Assembly: GCA_016779605.1 (NCBI GenBank)
Contig: JADHNH010000027.1
Location: 1-36,546, forward strand
DNA: 36,546 bases
Direction of reading: 5' to 3'
Origin: Nevskia sp.
Lineage (GTDB): Bacteria; Pseudomonadota; Gammaproteobacteria; Nevskiales; Nevskiaceae
The notes beneath the pieces are model-generated. The model did no database searches, had not been told where the DNA came from, and worked only from the letters and a program-made list of their open reading frames with translations. Below are positions 17,178-26,859 of the stretch, in pieces. The translations under genes were made by a program, and so were the position numbers. How positions within the stretch are numbered: the stretch's first letter is position 1; each line of letters starts with the position of its first letter.

Positions 17178-18137
17178 ATGTCGGATACCAGCGCCCAGTT
17201 GATGCTCTTCACCGGCAATGCCAATCCTGGCCTGGCCCAGGACATTGCCAACTACCTGCGCACGCCGCTGGGCAAGGCGATCATCGGCCGCTTCTCCGAC
17301 GGCGAGGTGCAGATCGAGATCCTCGAGAACGTCCGCGGCAAGGACGTCTTCGTGATCCAGCCGACCTGCGCGCCGACCAACGAAAACGTGATGGAGCTGC
17401 TGATGATGCTGGACGCGCTCAAGCGCGCCAGCGCCGGCCGCATCACCGCGGTGGTGCCCTACTTCGGCTACGCGCGCCAGGATCGCCGCCCGCGCTCGGC
17501 GCGCGTGCCGATCTCGGCCAAGGTGGTGGCCGACATGATCGGCGAATGCGGCGCCAACCGCGTGCTCACCGTGGACCTGCACGCGGACCAGATCCAGGGC
17601 TTTTTCGACATCCCGGTGGACAACGTCTACGCCAGCCCGGTGCTGCTGGGCGACATCTGGCGCCAGAAATACGAGCACCCGATGGTGGTGTCGCCCGACG
17701 TGGGCGGCGTGGTGCGCGCGCGCGCCCTGGCCAAGCAGCTCGACGAGGCGGACCTGGCGATCATCGACAAGCGCCGTCCGCGCGCCAACGAGGCGCAGGT
17801 GATGAACATCATCGGCGACGTCAGCGGCCGCAGCTGCATCCTGGTGGACGACCTGGTGGACACCGCCGGCACCCTGGGCAAGGCCGCCGCCGCGCTCAAG
17901 GAGCAGGGCGCGATCAAAGTGGTGGCCTACGTCACCCACCCGGTGCTGTCGGGCCCGGCGATCAGCAACATCAGCCATTCCCTGCTCGATGCGGTGGTGG
18001 TGACCGACACCATCCCGCTGTCGCCGGAGGGTGCGGCCTGCCCGAAGATCCGCCAGCTTTCCATCGCCGGCCTGCTGGCCGAGACGATCCGCCGGGTCAG
18101 CGCGGAGGAGTCGGTCAGTTCGCTGTATATCGAGTAG
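17178..18137 (+). CDS. prs: Ribose-phosphate pyrophosphokinase (PRPP synthetase)
   Basis: 319 aa. Makes PRPP from ribose-5-phosphate and ATP for nucleotides, His, Trp and NAD. Family signatures are [19 protein letters not shown] at the N-terminus, [47 protein letters not shown] (flexible loop), [21 protein letters not shown], and the PRPP-binding loop [15 protein letters not shown] prefer the ATG at 17178 ([10 protein letters not shown]), with GGAG upstream at about 10 bp and a length close to the 315 aa of E. coli Prs. An in-frame ATG 30 bp earlier (17148) is possible. The stop codon is part of an 11-bp hairpin. Confidence 0.97.
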   Translation: MSDTSAQLMLFTGNANPGLAQDIANYLRTPLGKAIIGRFSDGEVQIEILENVRGKDVFVIQPTCAPTNENVMELLMMLDALKRASAGRITAVVPYFGYARQDRRPRSARVPISAKVVADMIGECGANRVLTVDLHADQIQGFFDIPVDNVYASPVLLGDIWRQKYEHPMVVSPDVGGVVRARALAKQLDEADLAIIDKRRPRANEAQVMNIIGDVSGRSCILVDDLVDTAGTLGKAAAALKEQGAIKVVAYVTHPVLSGPAISNISHSLLDAVVVTDTIPLSPEGAACPKIRQLSIAGLLAETIRRVSAEESVSSLYIE

Positions 18138-18159
18138 CGGCTGCCGCAGGCAGCCGCTA
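18135..18159. repeat. Perfect 11-bp-stem hairpin overlapping the prs stop codon
   Basis: TAGCGGCTGCC (18135-18145) pairs perfectly with GGCAGCCGCTA (18149-18159) around a GCA loop. The first three bases are the prs stop codon. No T-run follows, so it is not a standard intrinsic terminator. It could protect the mRNA 3' end or aid Rho-dependent termination. Confidence 0.65.
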
Positions 18160-18161
18160 CT

Positions 18162-18273
18162 GGGAATCGGGAATGGGGAATCGGGAGTCGTAAAGGCGGG
18201 TGGCGCCGTATGCCGATTGCGTATCTTCCACGCTTTTGATTTTACGATTCCCGATTCTCCATTCTCGATTCCC
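18162..18273. repeat. Inverted pair of GGGAATC-type repeats between prs and rplY
   Basis: A 34-bp arm at 18162-18195, beginning GGGAATCGGGAATGGGGAAT, is matched on the other strand by 18240-18273 with about 30 of 34 bases paired, leaving a 44-bp loop. The unit is the same heptamer seen at 7869-7910. Confidence 0.8.
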
Positions 18274-18350
18274 GGCCTTTCCGCTATACTGCGCGGCTCG
18301 CCGTGCCTGGTCGCGGGTGCGGTGCTGTCGTGAATCTTCCGGAGAATCCC

Positions 18351-19049
18351 ATGAAACAGTCATTTGTCATCGATGCCGAGCCGCGCTCGGCGCAAGGCAA
18401 GGGTGCGAGCCGCCGCCTGCGCCGCCAGGGCATGGTCCCCGCCATTCTGTACGGCGGCAAGAGCGAAGCACGGCCGATTGCGGTCAACCACAACGAGCTG
18501 TCCAAGCACCTCAAGATCGAGGCGTTCTACTCGCACATCCTCACCATCAATCTCGACGGGCAGGCCGAGCAGGCCGTGCTCAAGGACCTGCACCGCCACC
18601 CGGTGCGCGACGAGATCATGCACATGGACCTGCAGCGCGTGCTGGCCGACCAGCTGCTGCGCATGCATGTGCCGCTGCACTTCAAGGGTGCGGACATCTG
18701 CCCGGGCGTGAAGACCGGCGGCGGCCTGGTGGAGCATCACCTGATCCAGGTCGAGGTCGAGTGCCTGCCCAAGGACCTGCCCGAGTTCATCGAGGTGGAC
18801 CTGTCGCCGCTCAACGTCAACGAGTCGGTGCACATGTCGCAGCTGAAGCTGCCCGAGGGCGTGGCGCTGGTCGAGCTCAAGCACGGCAACGACGCCTCGG
18901 TGGCCGCCATCCACCTGCCGCGCGCCGCGGTCGAGGCCGAGGCCGCGCCGGCCGAAGCCGCCGCCACCGCCGAGGTGCCGGCCACCGCGCAGAAAACCGA
19001 GGCCAAGCCCGGCGAAGGCGAGGCCAAGAAGGAAGAGAAGAAGAAGTAA
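18351..19049 (+). CDS. rplY: 50S ribosomal protein L25 (Ctc/TL5 form)
   Basis: 232 aa from ATG 18351, with GGAG 7 bp upstream. The N-terminal 95 residues form the 5S rRNA-binding L25 domain (GKGASRRLRRQGMVPAILYGGK, HNELSKHL, LKDLHRHPVRDEIMHMDLQRV). The second half is the beta domain of Ctc/TL5 (MHVPLHFKGADICPGVKTGGGLVEHHLIQVEVECLPKDLPEFIEVDLSPLNVNESVHMSQLKLPEGV). The last 40 residues are a low-complexity Ala/Glu tail ending in a Lys/Glu-rich stretch (EGEAKKEEKKK). This is the long two-domain form, not the 94-residue E. coli L25. It keeps the conserved prs-rplY-pth-ychF order. Confidence 0.96.
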   Translation: MKQSFVIDAEPRSAQGKGASRRLRRQGMVPAILYGGKSEARPIAVNHNELSKHLKIEAFYSHILTINLDGQAEQAVLKDLHRHPVRDEIMHMDLQRVLADQLLRMHVPLHFKGADICPGVKTGGGLVEHHLIQVEVECLPKDLPEFIEVDLSPLNVNESVHMSQLKLPEGVALVELKHGNDASVAAIHLPRAAVEAEAAPAEAAATAEVPATAQKTEAKPGEGEAKKEEKKK

Positions 19050-19074
19050 GCTAGGGCGCGCCCGCAGCGCGCCG

Positions 19075-19114
19075 GCCCCGTCCACCAGCCCGGCGCTGCG
19101 GACGGGGCTTTTTT
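19075..19114 (+). terminator. Intrinsic terminator after rplY
   Basis: A GC-rich stem (CCCCGTCC at 19076-19083 with GGACGGGG at 19100-19107, plus a closing G-C pair) is followed at once by six T (19109-19114). It lies 26 bp after the rplY stop, so pth is probably transcribed separately or by read-through. Confidence 0.85.
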
Positions 19115-19190
19115 ATGTCCAGTGGGGTGCCGGCCGGGCGAAGAGCCTGCGCCGGCGGGTGTCCGCGGACTACGGAAGGATCGAGCAGCG

Positions 19191-19823
19191 ATGGCTGACA
19201 GCCCGATTCGAGCGGTCGTGGGCCTGGGCAACCCCGGGGCCGAGTACGAGCGCACGCGCCACAACGCCGGCTTCTGGTTCGTCGACCGGCTGGCCGAGGC
19301 GGCACATGCCGGCTTCCGGGTGGAATCCAAATTCCTCGGCGCGCTGGCCAAGGCGCGCGTCGGCGGCCAGGACCTGCTGCTGCTCAAGCCCGCCACCTTC
19401 ATGAACCGCAGCGGCCAGGCCGCCCAGGCGCTGGCGGCGTTCTACAAGCTCGCGCCCGAACAGATCCTGGTGGCGCACGACGAGCTGGACCTGCCGCCCG
19501 GCACCGCGCGCCTGAAGCGCGGCGGCGGCCACGGCGGCCACAACGGCCTGCGCAGCCTGCACCAGCACCTCGGCGAAGCCTACGCGCGCCTGCGCATCGG
19601 CATCGGCCATCCCGGGCACAAGGACCGCGTGCTGGAGTACGTGCTCAACCGCCCCGGCGCGGCGGACCAGGCGGCCATCGACGACGCCCTGGCGCGCGCG
19701 CAGGCGGCGCTGCAGACCCTGCTCGCGTCCGGCTGGGACAAGGCCGCCCAGCAGCTCCACACCGACGCGGAAAAGGCGGCCCGGCCGCCCAAGGCCGGCA
19801 AGGCGGAGCCGCCGGGCGATTAG
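19191..19823 (+). CDS. pth: Peptidyl-tRNA hydrolase
   Basis: 210 aa. Frees tRNA from peptidyl-tRNA dropped by stalled ribosomes. The active site is intact: VVGLGNPGAEYERTRHNAGFWFVD with the catalytic His24 (His20 in E. coli), KPATFMNRSG, HDELDLPPG with the Asp that pairs with His, and GGGHGGHNGLRSL. The C-terminus is extended and Lys/Pro-rich (DAEKAARPPKAGKAEPPGD). The ATG at 19191 follows GGAAGGA at a 9-10 bp distance. The stop codon TAG (19821-19823) lies inside the first bases of the 129-bp MITE-like element, so the native stop may have been replaced by that insertion. Confidence 0.97.
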   Translation: MADSPIRAVVGLGNPGAEYERTRHNAGFWFVDRLAEAAHAGFRVESKFLGALAKARVGGQDLLLLKPATFMNRSGQAAQALAAFYKLAPEQILVAHDELDLPPGTARLKRGGGHGGHNGLRSLHQHLGEAYARLRIGIGHPGHKDRVLEYVLNRPGAADQAAIDDALARAQAALQTLLASGWDKAAQQLHTDAEKAARPPKAGKAEPPGD

Positions 19824-19948
19824 TGCGATTTTCGTTTAGTTACAGACATGTTTGATTTTTCATTCTGAGCGCAGCGAAGAATCTGGCCAGATCCTTCGCT
19901 TCGCTCAGGATGACAGACATGTATGCATTTGAATCGAAAATGCTCTAG
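19820..19948. mobile_element. 129-bp MITE-like element, copy A
   Basis: Reads TTAGTGCGATTTTCG...CGAAAATGCTCTAG, with a central palindrome (TCATTCTGAGCGCAGCG...ATCTGGCCAGAT...CGCTCAGGATGACA). It is the reverse complement of copy C at 31926-32054 with only scattered differences and the same length, 129 bp. The arms pair with each other, giving terminal inverted repeats, and it encodes nothing. Ends of the CTAG/TTAG type fit the YTAR target of IS5-like transposases, so it may be a non-autonomous derivative. That link is inference. Confidence 0.7.
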
Positions 19949-20073
19949 AGCGGCTTTCGTTTCGTTTTCCAGGCGCATTTGATTTGTCATTCCGAGCGGA
20001 GCGAGGAATCTGGCCAGATCCTTCGCTGGGCGACGTTAATGACCGAAGCGTTATGCAATTGGATCGAATGTGC
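19945..20073. mobile_element. Decayed second copy of the MITE-like element, copy B
   Basis: Starts at the CTAG that ends copy A, in the same orientation: CTAGAGCGGCTTTCG, then TTTGATTTGTCATTCCGAGCG and ATCTGGCCAGAT. The right arm is degraded (GTTATGCAATTGGATCGAAT). The two copies thus form a head-to-tail pair filling the whole gap between pth and the M28 peptidase gene. Confidence 0.6.
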
Positions 20074-20081
20074 CCTTCCGG

Positions 20082-21464
<1,383 letters not shown>

Positions 21465-21580
21465 GCGGGCTCCAGGTGCGGTACGGGCCCCATGATGACG
21501 CGGCGCCCGGGCCGCCGCAAAAGCCCGCTGCCGGTGCGGCTTCGGCTAAGCTATGCGCCCTTTGGCGGGCAAAGAGTGCA

Positions 21581-22672
21581 ATGGGCATCAAGTGCGGAAT
21601 CGTCGGCTTGCCGAACGTCGGCAAGTCCACCCTGTTCAACGCGCTGACCAAGGCGCAGATCGCGGCCGAGAACTACCCGTTCTGCACGATCGATCCGAAC
21701 GTCGGCATCGTGCCGGTGCCGGATCCGCGCCTGGGCGCGCTGGCCGAGATCGTCAAGCCGAACAAGACCGTGCCGGCCACGGTGGAATTCGTCGACATCG
21801 CCGGCCTGGTCGCCGGCGCCAGCAAGGGCGAAGGCCTGGGCAACCAGTTCCTGGCGCACATCCGCGAGACCGACGCCATCGCCCACGTGGTGCGCTGCTT
21901 CGTCAACGACGACGTAGTGCACGTCGCCGGCGGCGTGGATCCGGTGCGCGACATCGAGGTGATCAACACCGAGCTGGCGCTGGCGGACCTGGAAACGGTG
22001 GCCAAGGCGGCCGAGCGCAACGCGCGCCAGGTGCGTTCCGGCGACAAGGCGGCGGCGGCCCGCCAGGGCCTGCTGGATCGCGTGCAGGCGCAGCTCAACA
22101 ACGGTGCGGCGGTGCGCGGCCTGGCGCTGGACGCCGACGAACGCGCCGCCCTGCGCGAGCTGCACCTGATCACCGCCAAGCCGGCGCTGTACATCGCCAA
22201 CGTGGACGAAGCCGGGCTGGCCGGCAACGCCCTGGTGGACAAGGTGCGGGCGTTGGCCAAGTCCGAAAACGCGGAGGTGGTGCTGGTCTGCGCCGCCATC
22301 GAGGCCGAGATCGCCCAGCTCGACGATGCCGACAAGGCACCCTTCCTGGCCGACCTGGGGCTGGACGAGCCGGGCCTGAACCGGGTGATCCGCACCGCCT
22401 ACAAGCTGCTGGGGCTGGAAACCTACTTCACCGCCGGGGTGCAGGAAGTGCGCGCCTGGACCGTGCGCGCCGGCGCCACCGCGCCGCAGGCCGCCGGCGT
22501 GATCCATACCGACTTCGAGCGCGGCTTCATCCGCGCCGAGGTGATCGCTTACGACGACTTCATCAAGTACCGGGGCGAAGCCGGCGCCAAGGAGGCCGGG
22601 CGCTGGCGGCTGGAAGGCAAGGAATACGTCGTGCAGGAAGGCGACGTGATGCACTTCCGCTTCAACGTGTAG
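21581..22672 (+). CDS. ychF: Redox-regulated ATPase YchF (Obg family)
   Basis: 363 aa, the family length. The P-loop GLPNVGKST (9-17), [35 protein letters not shown] (switch/G3) and a C-terminal TGS domain (TGVQEVRAW-like [13 protein letters not shown]...[25 protein letters not shown]) are clear. YchF/Ola1 proteins bind ribosomes and prefer ATP over GTP. The frame is open upstream, but the ATG at 21581 begins the conserved [16 protein letters not shown]. It closes the prs-rplY-pth-ychF block. Confidence 0.97.
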   Translation: MGIKCGIVGLPNVGKSTLFNALTKAQIAAENYPFCTIDPNVGIVPVPDPRLGALAEIVKPNKTVPATVEFVDIAGLVAGASKGEGLGNQFLAHIRETDAIAHVVRCFVNDDVVHVAGGVDPVRDIEVINTELALADLETVAKAAERNARQVRSGDKAAAARQGLLDRVQAQLNNGAAVRGLALDADERAALRELHLITAKPALYIANVDEAGLAGNALVDKVRALAKSENAEVVLVCAAIEAEIAQLDDADKAPFLADLGLDEPGLNRVIRTAYKLLGLETYFTAGVQEVRAWTVRAGATAPQAAGVIHTDFERGFIRAEVIAYDDFIKYRGEAGAKEAGRWRLEGKEYVVQEGDVMHFRFNV

Positions 22673-22812
22673 CTCCCGGAAACGCCGGTACCGGAGCTGC
22701 GGACCCGGCGCCGATTCGGCTGACCGCGCGCCGCCGGCCTTGAAACTCCGCCGCGATCGCATACTCTAAGCTGCTACGGTTCCCTTTGCCCTTTGGGCGA
22801 GCGGGGTTCGTT

Positions 22813-24039
22813 ATGCAGGCGATTCTCGACAGGATCGGCCGGCGCTTCCGCAACGGAAGCCTCGAGTTCCGAGCCACCGATGGCCGTTCATGGATGTTCG
22901 GCCAGGGGGAGCCGCGTGCGGTGCTGCGGCTATATCGCCCCGCAGCCCTTCTGCCCATGCTACTGAGCCCGGAGCTGCGCTTCGGCGAAGGCTACATGGA
23001 CGGCGTGTGGGAGCCCCTGGACGGCGACCTGCTGCGCGTCTTCGAAGTGGTGATGCACATGCTCGGGTCGGTGGAGATCGGGCCGCTGGAGCAGCTGTTC
23101 CAGGTGGCCTTGAGCCGGCTCCGCGAACTGAATTCGCCGATCGGCGCGCGCAGGAACGTGAGCCACCACTACGACCTGGACTACGTGCTCTATGCGGATT
23201 TCCTGGACCGCGACCTGCACTATTCCTGCGCCTACTTCCGCGACCCCGGCATGTCCCTGGAGGACGCCCAGCAGGCCAAGTGCGCGCACATCGCCGCCAA
23301 GCTGGACCTGCGCCCCGGCGCGCGCGTGCTGGACATCGGCTGCGGCTGGGGCAGCATGGCGCTGTACCTGGCGCAGCGCTTCGGCGCGCGGGTCACCGGC
23401 ATCACCCTGTCGCAGGAACAGCTGCGCATCGCGCGCGAGCGCGCCGCCGAGCGCGGGCTGGGCCGCCAGGTGGAATTCCGCCTGGAGGATTACCGGCTCA
23501 CCGAGGGCGAGTTCGACGCCATCGTCAGCATCGGCATGTTCGAGCATGTCGGCCGGCCGCAGTACCAGGCCTATTTCCAGCAGGCCCGCCGGCTGCTGCG
23601 GCCGGACGGCACCATGCTGCTGCATACGATCGGCCGCAGCACCCCGCCGGCGGTATGCAACCCCTGGATCCGCAAATACATCTTCCCGGGCGGGTACATC
23701 CCTTCCGCCTCGGAGATGACGGCCGCCATCGAGCCCACCGGGCTGATCCTGGCCGACCTGGAAGTGTGGCGGCTGCACTATGCCCGCACCCTGGAAGAAT
23801 GGAACCGCCGCTTCCAGGCCCGCCGCGAGCAGATCGCCAGCCGCATGGGGGAACGCTTCTGCCGCATGTGGGAGTTCTACCTGCTGGTGTCGGAAGCCGG
23901 CTTCCGCTGGAGCGACCTGGTGGTGTTCCAGGCCCAGCTCACCCGCACCCGCGAACGCCTGCCGCTGACGCGCGACTACCTGTACACCGGCCGCAGCGCA
24001 GGCGAAGCACAAACCCTGCGCGCGGCGCGCCAAGCCTGA
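22813..24039 (+). CDS. cfa: Cyclopropane-fatty-acyl-phospholipid synthase-like SAM methyltransferase
   Basis: 408 aa from ATG 22813; the open frame reaches back to a TTG at 22786, which I reject. The enzyme adds a methylene from SAM across cis double bonds of membrane lipid acyl chains. N-terminal lipid-binding region to about 110, then VSHHYDLDYVLYADFLDRDLHYSCAYF (with the conserved Cys139), SAM loop VLDIGCGWGSMALYLA (172-187), GITLSQEQ, IVSIGMFEHVG with Glu244, and LLRPDGTMLLHTIG. The full CFA-synthase layout is present. Similar family members act on other lipids, so the exact product is inferred. It is monocistronic, 115 bp before tRNA-Met. Confidence 0.88.
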   Translation: MQAILDRIGRRFRNGSLEFRATDGRSWMFGQGEPRAVLRLYRPAALLPMLLSPELRFGEGYMDGVWEPLDGDLLRVFEVVMHMLGSVEIGPLEQLFQVALSRLRELNSPIGARRNVSHHYDLDYVLYADFLDRDLHYSCAYFRDPGMSLEDAQQAKCAHIAAKLDLRPGARVLDIGCGWGSMALYLAQRFGARVTGITLSQEQLRIARERAAERGLGRQVEFRLEDYRLTEGEFDAIVSIGMFEHVGRPQYQAYFQQARRLLRPDGTMLLHTIGRSTPPAVCNPWIRKYIFPGGYIPSASEMTAAIEPTGLILADLEVWRLHYARTLEEWNRRFQARREQIASRMGERFCRMWEFYLLVSEAGFRWSDLVVFQAQLTRTRERLPLTRDYLYTGRSAGEAQTLRAARQA

Positions 24040-24111
24040 ATCAGCGCCTGCCGGCACAAGCGGAACAGGCCCCCGGCGGCTTTCCTGGCGGCCCCCGCGG
24101 AGTCCGGGCAC

Positions 24112-24140
24112 TCGACGCCACCCCCCAAATTCACTAAACT
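24112..24140 (+). promoter_or_regulatory. Candidate sigma-70 promoter of tRNA-Met
   Basis: TCGACG (24112-24117, four of six to TTGACA) and TAAACT (24135-24140, four of six to TATAAT) have a 17-bp spacer. They would place the start about 8 nt before the tRNA. Weak but well spaced. Confidence 0.4.
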
Positions 24141-24154
24141 TCCGGCCCTTGCGT

Positions 24155-24231
24155 GGCTAGGTAGCTCAGACGGTTAGAGCGCGGCACTCATAATGCTGAG
24201 GTCGGCGGTTCGATCCCGCCTCTAGCCACCA
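24155..24231 (+). tRNA. tRNA-Met (anticodon CAT, elongator type)
   Basis: 77 nt with encoded CCA (24229-24231). The acceptor stem GGCTAGG pairs with TCTAGCC, with one G-T at the base. The D-loop is GTAGCTCAGACGGTTAGAGC, the anticodon loop CTCATAA has CAT, and the T-arm contains GGTTCGATCC. It closely follows the E. coli elongator tRNA-Met. Its 3' half is the left attachment site of the integrated element, so the intact gene is kept at the integrase end. Confidence 0.96.
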
Positions 24232-24233
24232 AT
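24187..24233 (+). repeat. attL: 47-bp direct repeat, tRNA-Met 3' half
   Basis: Runs from the anticodon loop of tRNA-Met through CCA and two further bases. It is identical over all 47 bases to 30615-30661, while the bases just outside differ. The integrase stop codon (24233-24235) begins on its last base. Confidence 0.95.
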
Positions 24234-25312
24234 TAAATCAGTGACTTACAAAGCGGCACCACTTTAGCGTTTCGCTCGTTGTGCCAAATTTGTGCCCCTT
24301 CCGGCGGCACACCGTCACCACCCCCGATTTCACCCCTCGCGATCCGCTCGGCGTGTGCCAGCAGGTGGCCCGACGACAGGTGCGCATACCGCAGCACCAT
24401 CTCATGCGACCGCCACCCGCCGAGCTCCTGCAGCACGTTGAGCGGCGTGCCGGCCTGTGCATGGCGCGACGCCCAGGTATGCCGCAAGTCGTGCCAGCGG
24501 AAGTCCTGCAAGCCCGCCCGCTTGACCGCCTTGCGCCAGGACTTGGTATTGACCTGCCAGACCGGACGGCCCTGGTAGGTAAACACGTACGTCCCATCCA
24601 CCCCTTCGCGCTGCTCCAGCACCGCCATTGCGTCCGCGTTCAACGGCACCGCAATCGCCTTGCGGGTCTTGGTCTGGTCGGCATGCACCCAGGCGCACCG
24701 CTTGCCCAAGTCCACCGCCGACCATTCCAGGCGACACACGTTGCGTTGACGTAAGCCCGTAGCCAAGGCGAAGCGCATCATCTGCGCCTGGTGCTCGGGG
24801 AGCTGGCCGAGCAGCCGCTCGGCTTCCTCCCAGGTGATCCAGCGCGTCCGCTTGTCCTGCACCGAGTACATCGGCGCCTTGGGCGTCCGCTCCGTCCACT
24901 CCCACACCTCGCAGGCCCGCCGCAGGATGGCCCGCACCAGCGCCATATGACGGTTGGCCGTGGCCTTGCTGCCCTCTGCGGCCTTGGCTTCCAGCAACTG
25001 GAACAGCAAGGGGCGGTCAATCATGGACAGCCGCTTGCCGCGCAGGTACCGATCAACCCAACACAGTATCTCCTTGTCCTTCTTCAGCGATGCCTTGTGG
25101 CCCTTCTCCTTGAGCCACTGCACCACCGCGTCTTCCCAGGTGTAGTCCGGTCGCTGGCCCAGCTTGCGCTGCCGCCACGCGTCGGCCTTCAGCCGGTCGT
25201 GGAGCTCTTGCGCCGCCCGCTTGTCGACAGACCCAGCAGACTTGCGTACTCGCTCGCCGTCTGGCGCCGTGAACCGGACCCACCACACATCGCCGCGTTT
25301 GTAGATACCCAT
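24233..25312 (-). CDS. int: Tyrosine recombinase / phage-type integrase
   Basis: 359 aa. Catalyses site-specific recombination at tRNA-Met. The N-terminal part (MGIYKRGDVWWVRFTAPDGERVRKSAG) is an arm-binding-like beta domain, followed by a SAM-like core-binding domain (60-145) and a catalytic domain with all expected residues: Arg188 in ATGLRQRN, Lys in TKTRKAI near 215, His274 and Arg277 in WHDLRHTWASRH, Trp300 in LGGWRS and the nucleophile Tyr309 in VLRYAHLS. A clear GGAG lies before the ATG. The gene ends at the tRNA with its stop overlapping attL. Its last codons hold two copies of the GGCACAA heptamer that is also found near attR. Confidence 0.96.
   Translation of the reverse strand: MGIYKRGDVWWVRFTAPDGERVRKSAGSVDKRAAQELHDRLKADAWRQRKLGQRPDYTWEDAVVQWLKEKGHKASLKKDKEILCWVDRYLRGKRLSMIDRPLLFQLLEAKAAEGSKATANRHMALVRAILRRACEVWEWTERTPKAPMYSVQDKRTRWITWEEAERLLGQLPEHQAQMMRFALATGLRQRNVCRLEWSAVDLGKRCAWVHADQTKTRKAIAVPLNADAMAVLEQREGVDGTYVFTYQGRPVWQVNTKSWRKAVKRAGLQDFRWHDLRHTWASRHAQAGTPLNVLQELGGWRSHEMVLRYAHLSSGHLLAHAERIARGEIGGGDGVPPEGAQIWHNERNAKVVPLCKSLI
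24279..24296 (-). promoter_or_regulatory. Candidate integrase arm sites, left end
   Basis: Two copies of TTGTGCC (24279-24285 and 24290-24296) start 11 bp apart, that is one helical turn, inside the 3' end of int. The complementary heptamer GGCACAA occurs twice with the same 11-bp period near attR, in the opposite orientation. Phage integrases bind such arm-type repeats inside the att ends. Confidence 0.45.
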
Positions 25313-25533
25313 GCTCCAATCTCCTGGTTGGAGCCACTTAGCGGCGCTTGCCCACGGACAAGGTAAAGCGAGCGGAGATAGTCAGCAAGGTCGCTTTCCA
25401 GGAACACCCAGGCTTTGCCCGGCTTGGCCGCCGGCACGAGTCCCCGGCGGGCTTTGGATCGCAGCACGCGCGGCGACATGCGCAGGTAGCGGGCCGCTTC
25501 TTGCAGGTCATAGGTCGGCCCTCCGCTACTCAC
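25189..25533 (-). CDS. Excisionase-like HTH (MerR/HTH_17 type) protein
   Basis: 114 aa. The region PTYDLQEAARYLRMSPRVLRSKARRGLVPAAKPGKAWVFLESDLADYLRS is a winged-helix excisionase/AlpA-type DNA-binding domain. Such proteins direct the integrase to excision or act as regulators. There is no ATG at the right place; GTG at 25531-25533 overlaps the rep stop (rep ends GAGTAG, this starts GTGAGTAGC), so I choose it. The 3' third overlaps the integrase start by 124 bp in another frame, which is large. The last 40 residues are low complexity and may be non-essential. Confidence 0.7.
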   Translation of the reverse strand: MSSGGPTYDLQEAARYLRMSPRVLRSKARRGLVPAAKPGKAWVFLESDLADYLRSLYLVRGQAPLSGSNQEIGAWVSTNAAMCGGSGSRRQTASEYASLLGLSTSGRRKSSTTG

Positions 25534-26806
25534 GGCCCGTCGCCTTGCGGTAGGCGCGCGCCTTGGCTTCGCGCACGCCATCGGTGCTACCCGGCATCGG
25601 CTGGTTGAACTGCGTCGCCTTGCGCATGGCCTTGTCCAGGATGATTTCCTCGTAGCGGACACCGGGCACGGAGGTATAGGAATCCAGCTCAGTGCGCGCC
25701 ATCGCGTCCAGGGACTCGGCCGCTTCCAGGGGATCGCGGAGGCCCTTGGCGGCCATGTACGAGCTCAGGACGGCGATATACAGGTTTGCCAGGCGTTCGT
25801 CCGAGGGGACCCGATCCTTGCGGGCCGGGACGCGCTCCGCCTGGCCGGATTCGTCCCAGGGGACGGCCTGCAAGGTCTCCCAAAGGGGATGGGTAGGCCA
25901 ACGGGACTTGGTGGTGTCGGTTTGATTCGGGTTGGTGAGCCGGAGCCAGCTGTGCGTGGCGTAGGCCCATAGACCGCCGCGCTTCGATTGCATCTCGGCA
26001 AACGTCGAGACGCCGAGCTCGCGGAGCACTTCGCGCCGGAACTGGAACTCCAGGCGGTAGACGCGCTGATCCGGTAGCCAGCCGGCTTGCTGCCAGAGCG
26101 CGCGCATGTAGTGCTTGCCGCTCTTTTCGATTTCCAGGGTCTTGTCGTACAGGCGGGCCGAGAGGAAGCCGCCCTGGCCGATGCTGACGCCGGAATAGTC
26201 GAGGTTTACCGCGTGGGCGCTGTAGTCCCTGGCCCGCGTGACCCAGGCGGAACGGTGGATGGCGTCCAGGTCTACGTCGGTAACGAAATCGGCGCACAGA
26301 TCGACGCGGGCGACGGTCGGAGCGCCCTGCACCTGGCCGAAGGTGGAAACGATCAGGCCGAGCTGCGAGACGGCCTGGTCGACGCCCAGGTGCAGCAGCC
26401 AGGTGCTGTCGATCTTGCAGTAGGCCAGCGGTACGCGCTTGGCGCGCAGGCCGCCCAGCTCGATGCGGTAGGCGTTGTCCTGGACGATGTAGCGGAAGAC
26501 GTTGCGGCCGAACGGGCCGACCAGGAACTGATGATCCAAGATGGAGAACCAGGCTTTGGCCTTGTCCCTGTCCTGGTCTGACCGGGCCGCTTCCTTCTTG
26601 CCATCGAGGATGCCAGCCCAGACCTCGGACAGCTCGCCGGAATAGGTCAGGTAGAGGCTGTCTACCCCGAACCGCAGTACCTTGCAGATAGCAGGGCACG
26701 TGTTACTAGGGGCGTGCCCTGCCAGATCGCCATCTGCGCCGCGCGCCCCGGTATGCGCCGACGGCGCATCTCCGGGCCGCGCGCCGCTGCTTTCGTCGTG
26801 TTGCAT
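25526..26806 (-). CDS. Replication initiation protein (Rep_trans / phage replication-initiation-factor type)
   Basis: 426 aa. Start ATG 26806 has AGGAG about 7 bp upstream. The first 35 residues are disordered and Gly/Ala-rich. The core reads FGVDSLYLTYSG, VARVDLCADFV, GFLSARLYDKTLEIEKSGKHYMRALW and VYRLEFQFRREVLRELG. This is the layout of the rolling-circle initiator family found in filamentous phages and integrated plasmids (RxDl.aD motif, then lYdKtlE..kSgk.y). Tyr in RLYDKTLE or near it is a candidate nicking residue, which is inference. It implies the element can replicate as a circle once excised. It overlaps the HTH gene and follows the 270-aa gene by 53 bp. Confidence 0.75.
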   Translation of the reverse strand: MQHDESSGARPGDAPSAHTGARGADGDLAGHAPSNTCPAICKVLRFGVDSLYLTYSGELSEVWAGILDGKKEAARSDQDRDKAKAWFSILDHQFLVGPFGRNVFRYIVQDNAYRIELGGLRAKRVPLAYCKIDSTWLLHLGVDQAVSQLGLIVSTFGQVQGAPTVARVDLCADFVTDVDLDAIHRSAWVTRARDYSAHAVNLDYSGVSIGQGGFLSARLYDKTLEIEKSGKHYMRALWQQAGWLPDQRVYRLEFQFRREVLRELGVSTFAEMQSKRGGLWAYATHSWLRLTNPNQTDTTKSRWPTHPLWETLQAVPWDESGQAERVPARKDRVPSDERLANLYIAVLSSYMAAKGLRDPLEAAESLDAMARTELDSYTSVPGVRYEEIILDKAMRKATQFNQPMPGSTDGVREAKARAYRKATGRE

Positions 26807-26859
26807 GTAGAGCTCCTGTGAATAATGGAGCTCCTAAACTATTGCGCCGCCCCCGGCGA

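Noticed and set aside
22673-22750. Terminator after ychF (AGCTCC...GGAGCT)
   Set aside because: The pairing is short with a long loop and no T-run follows.
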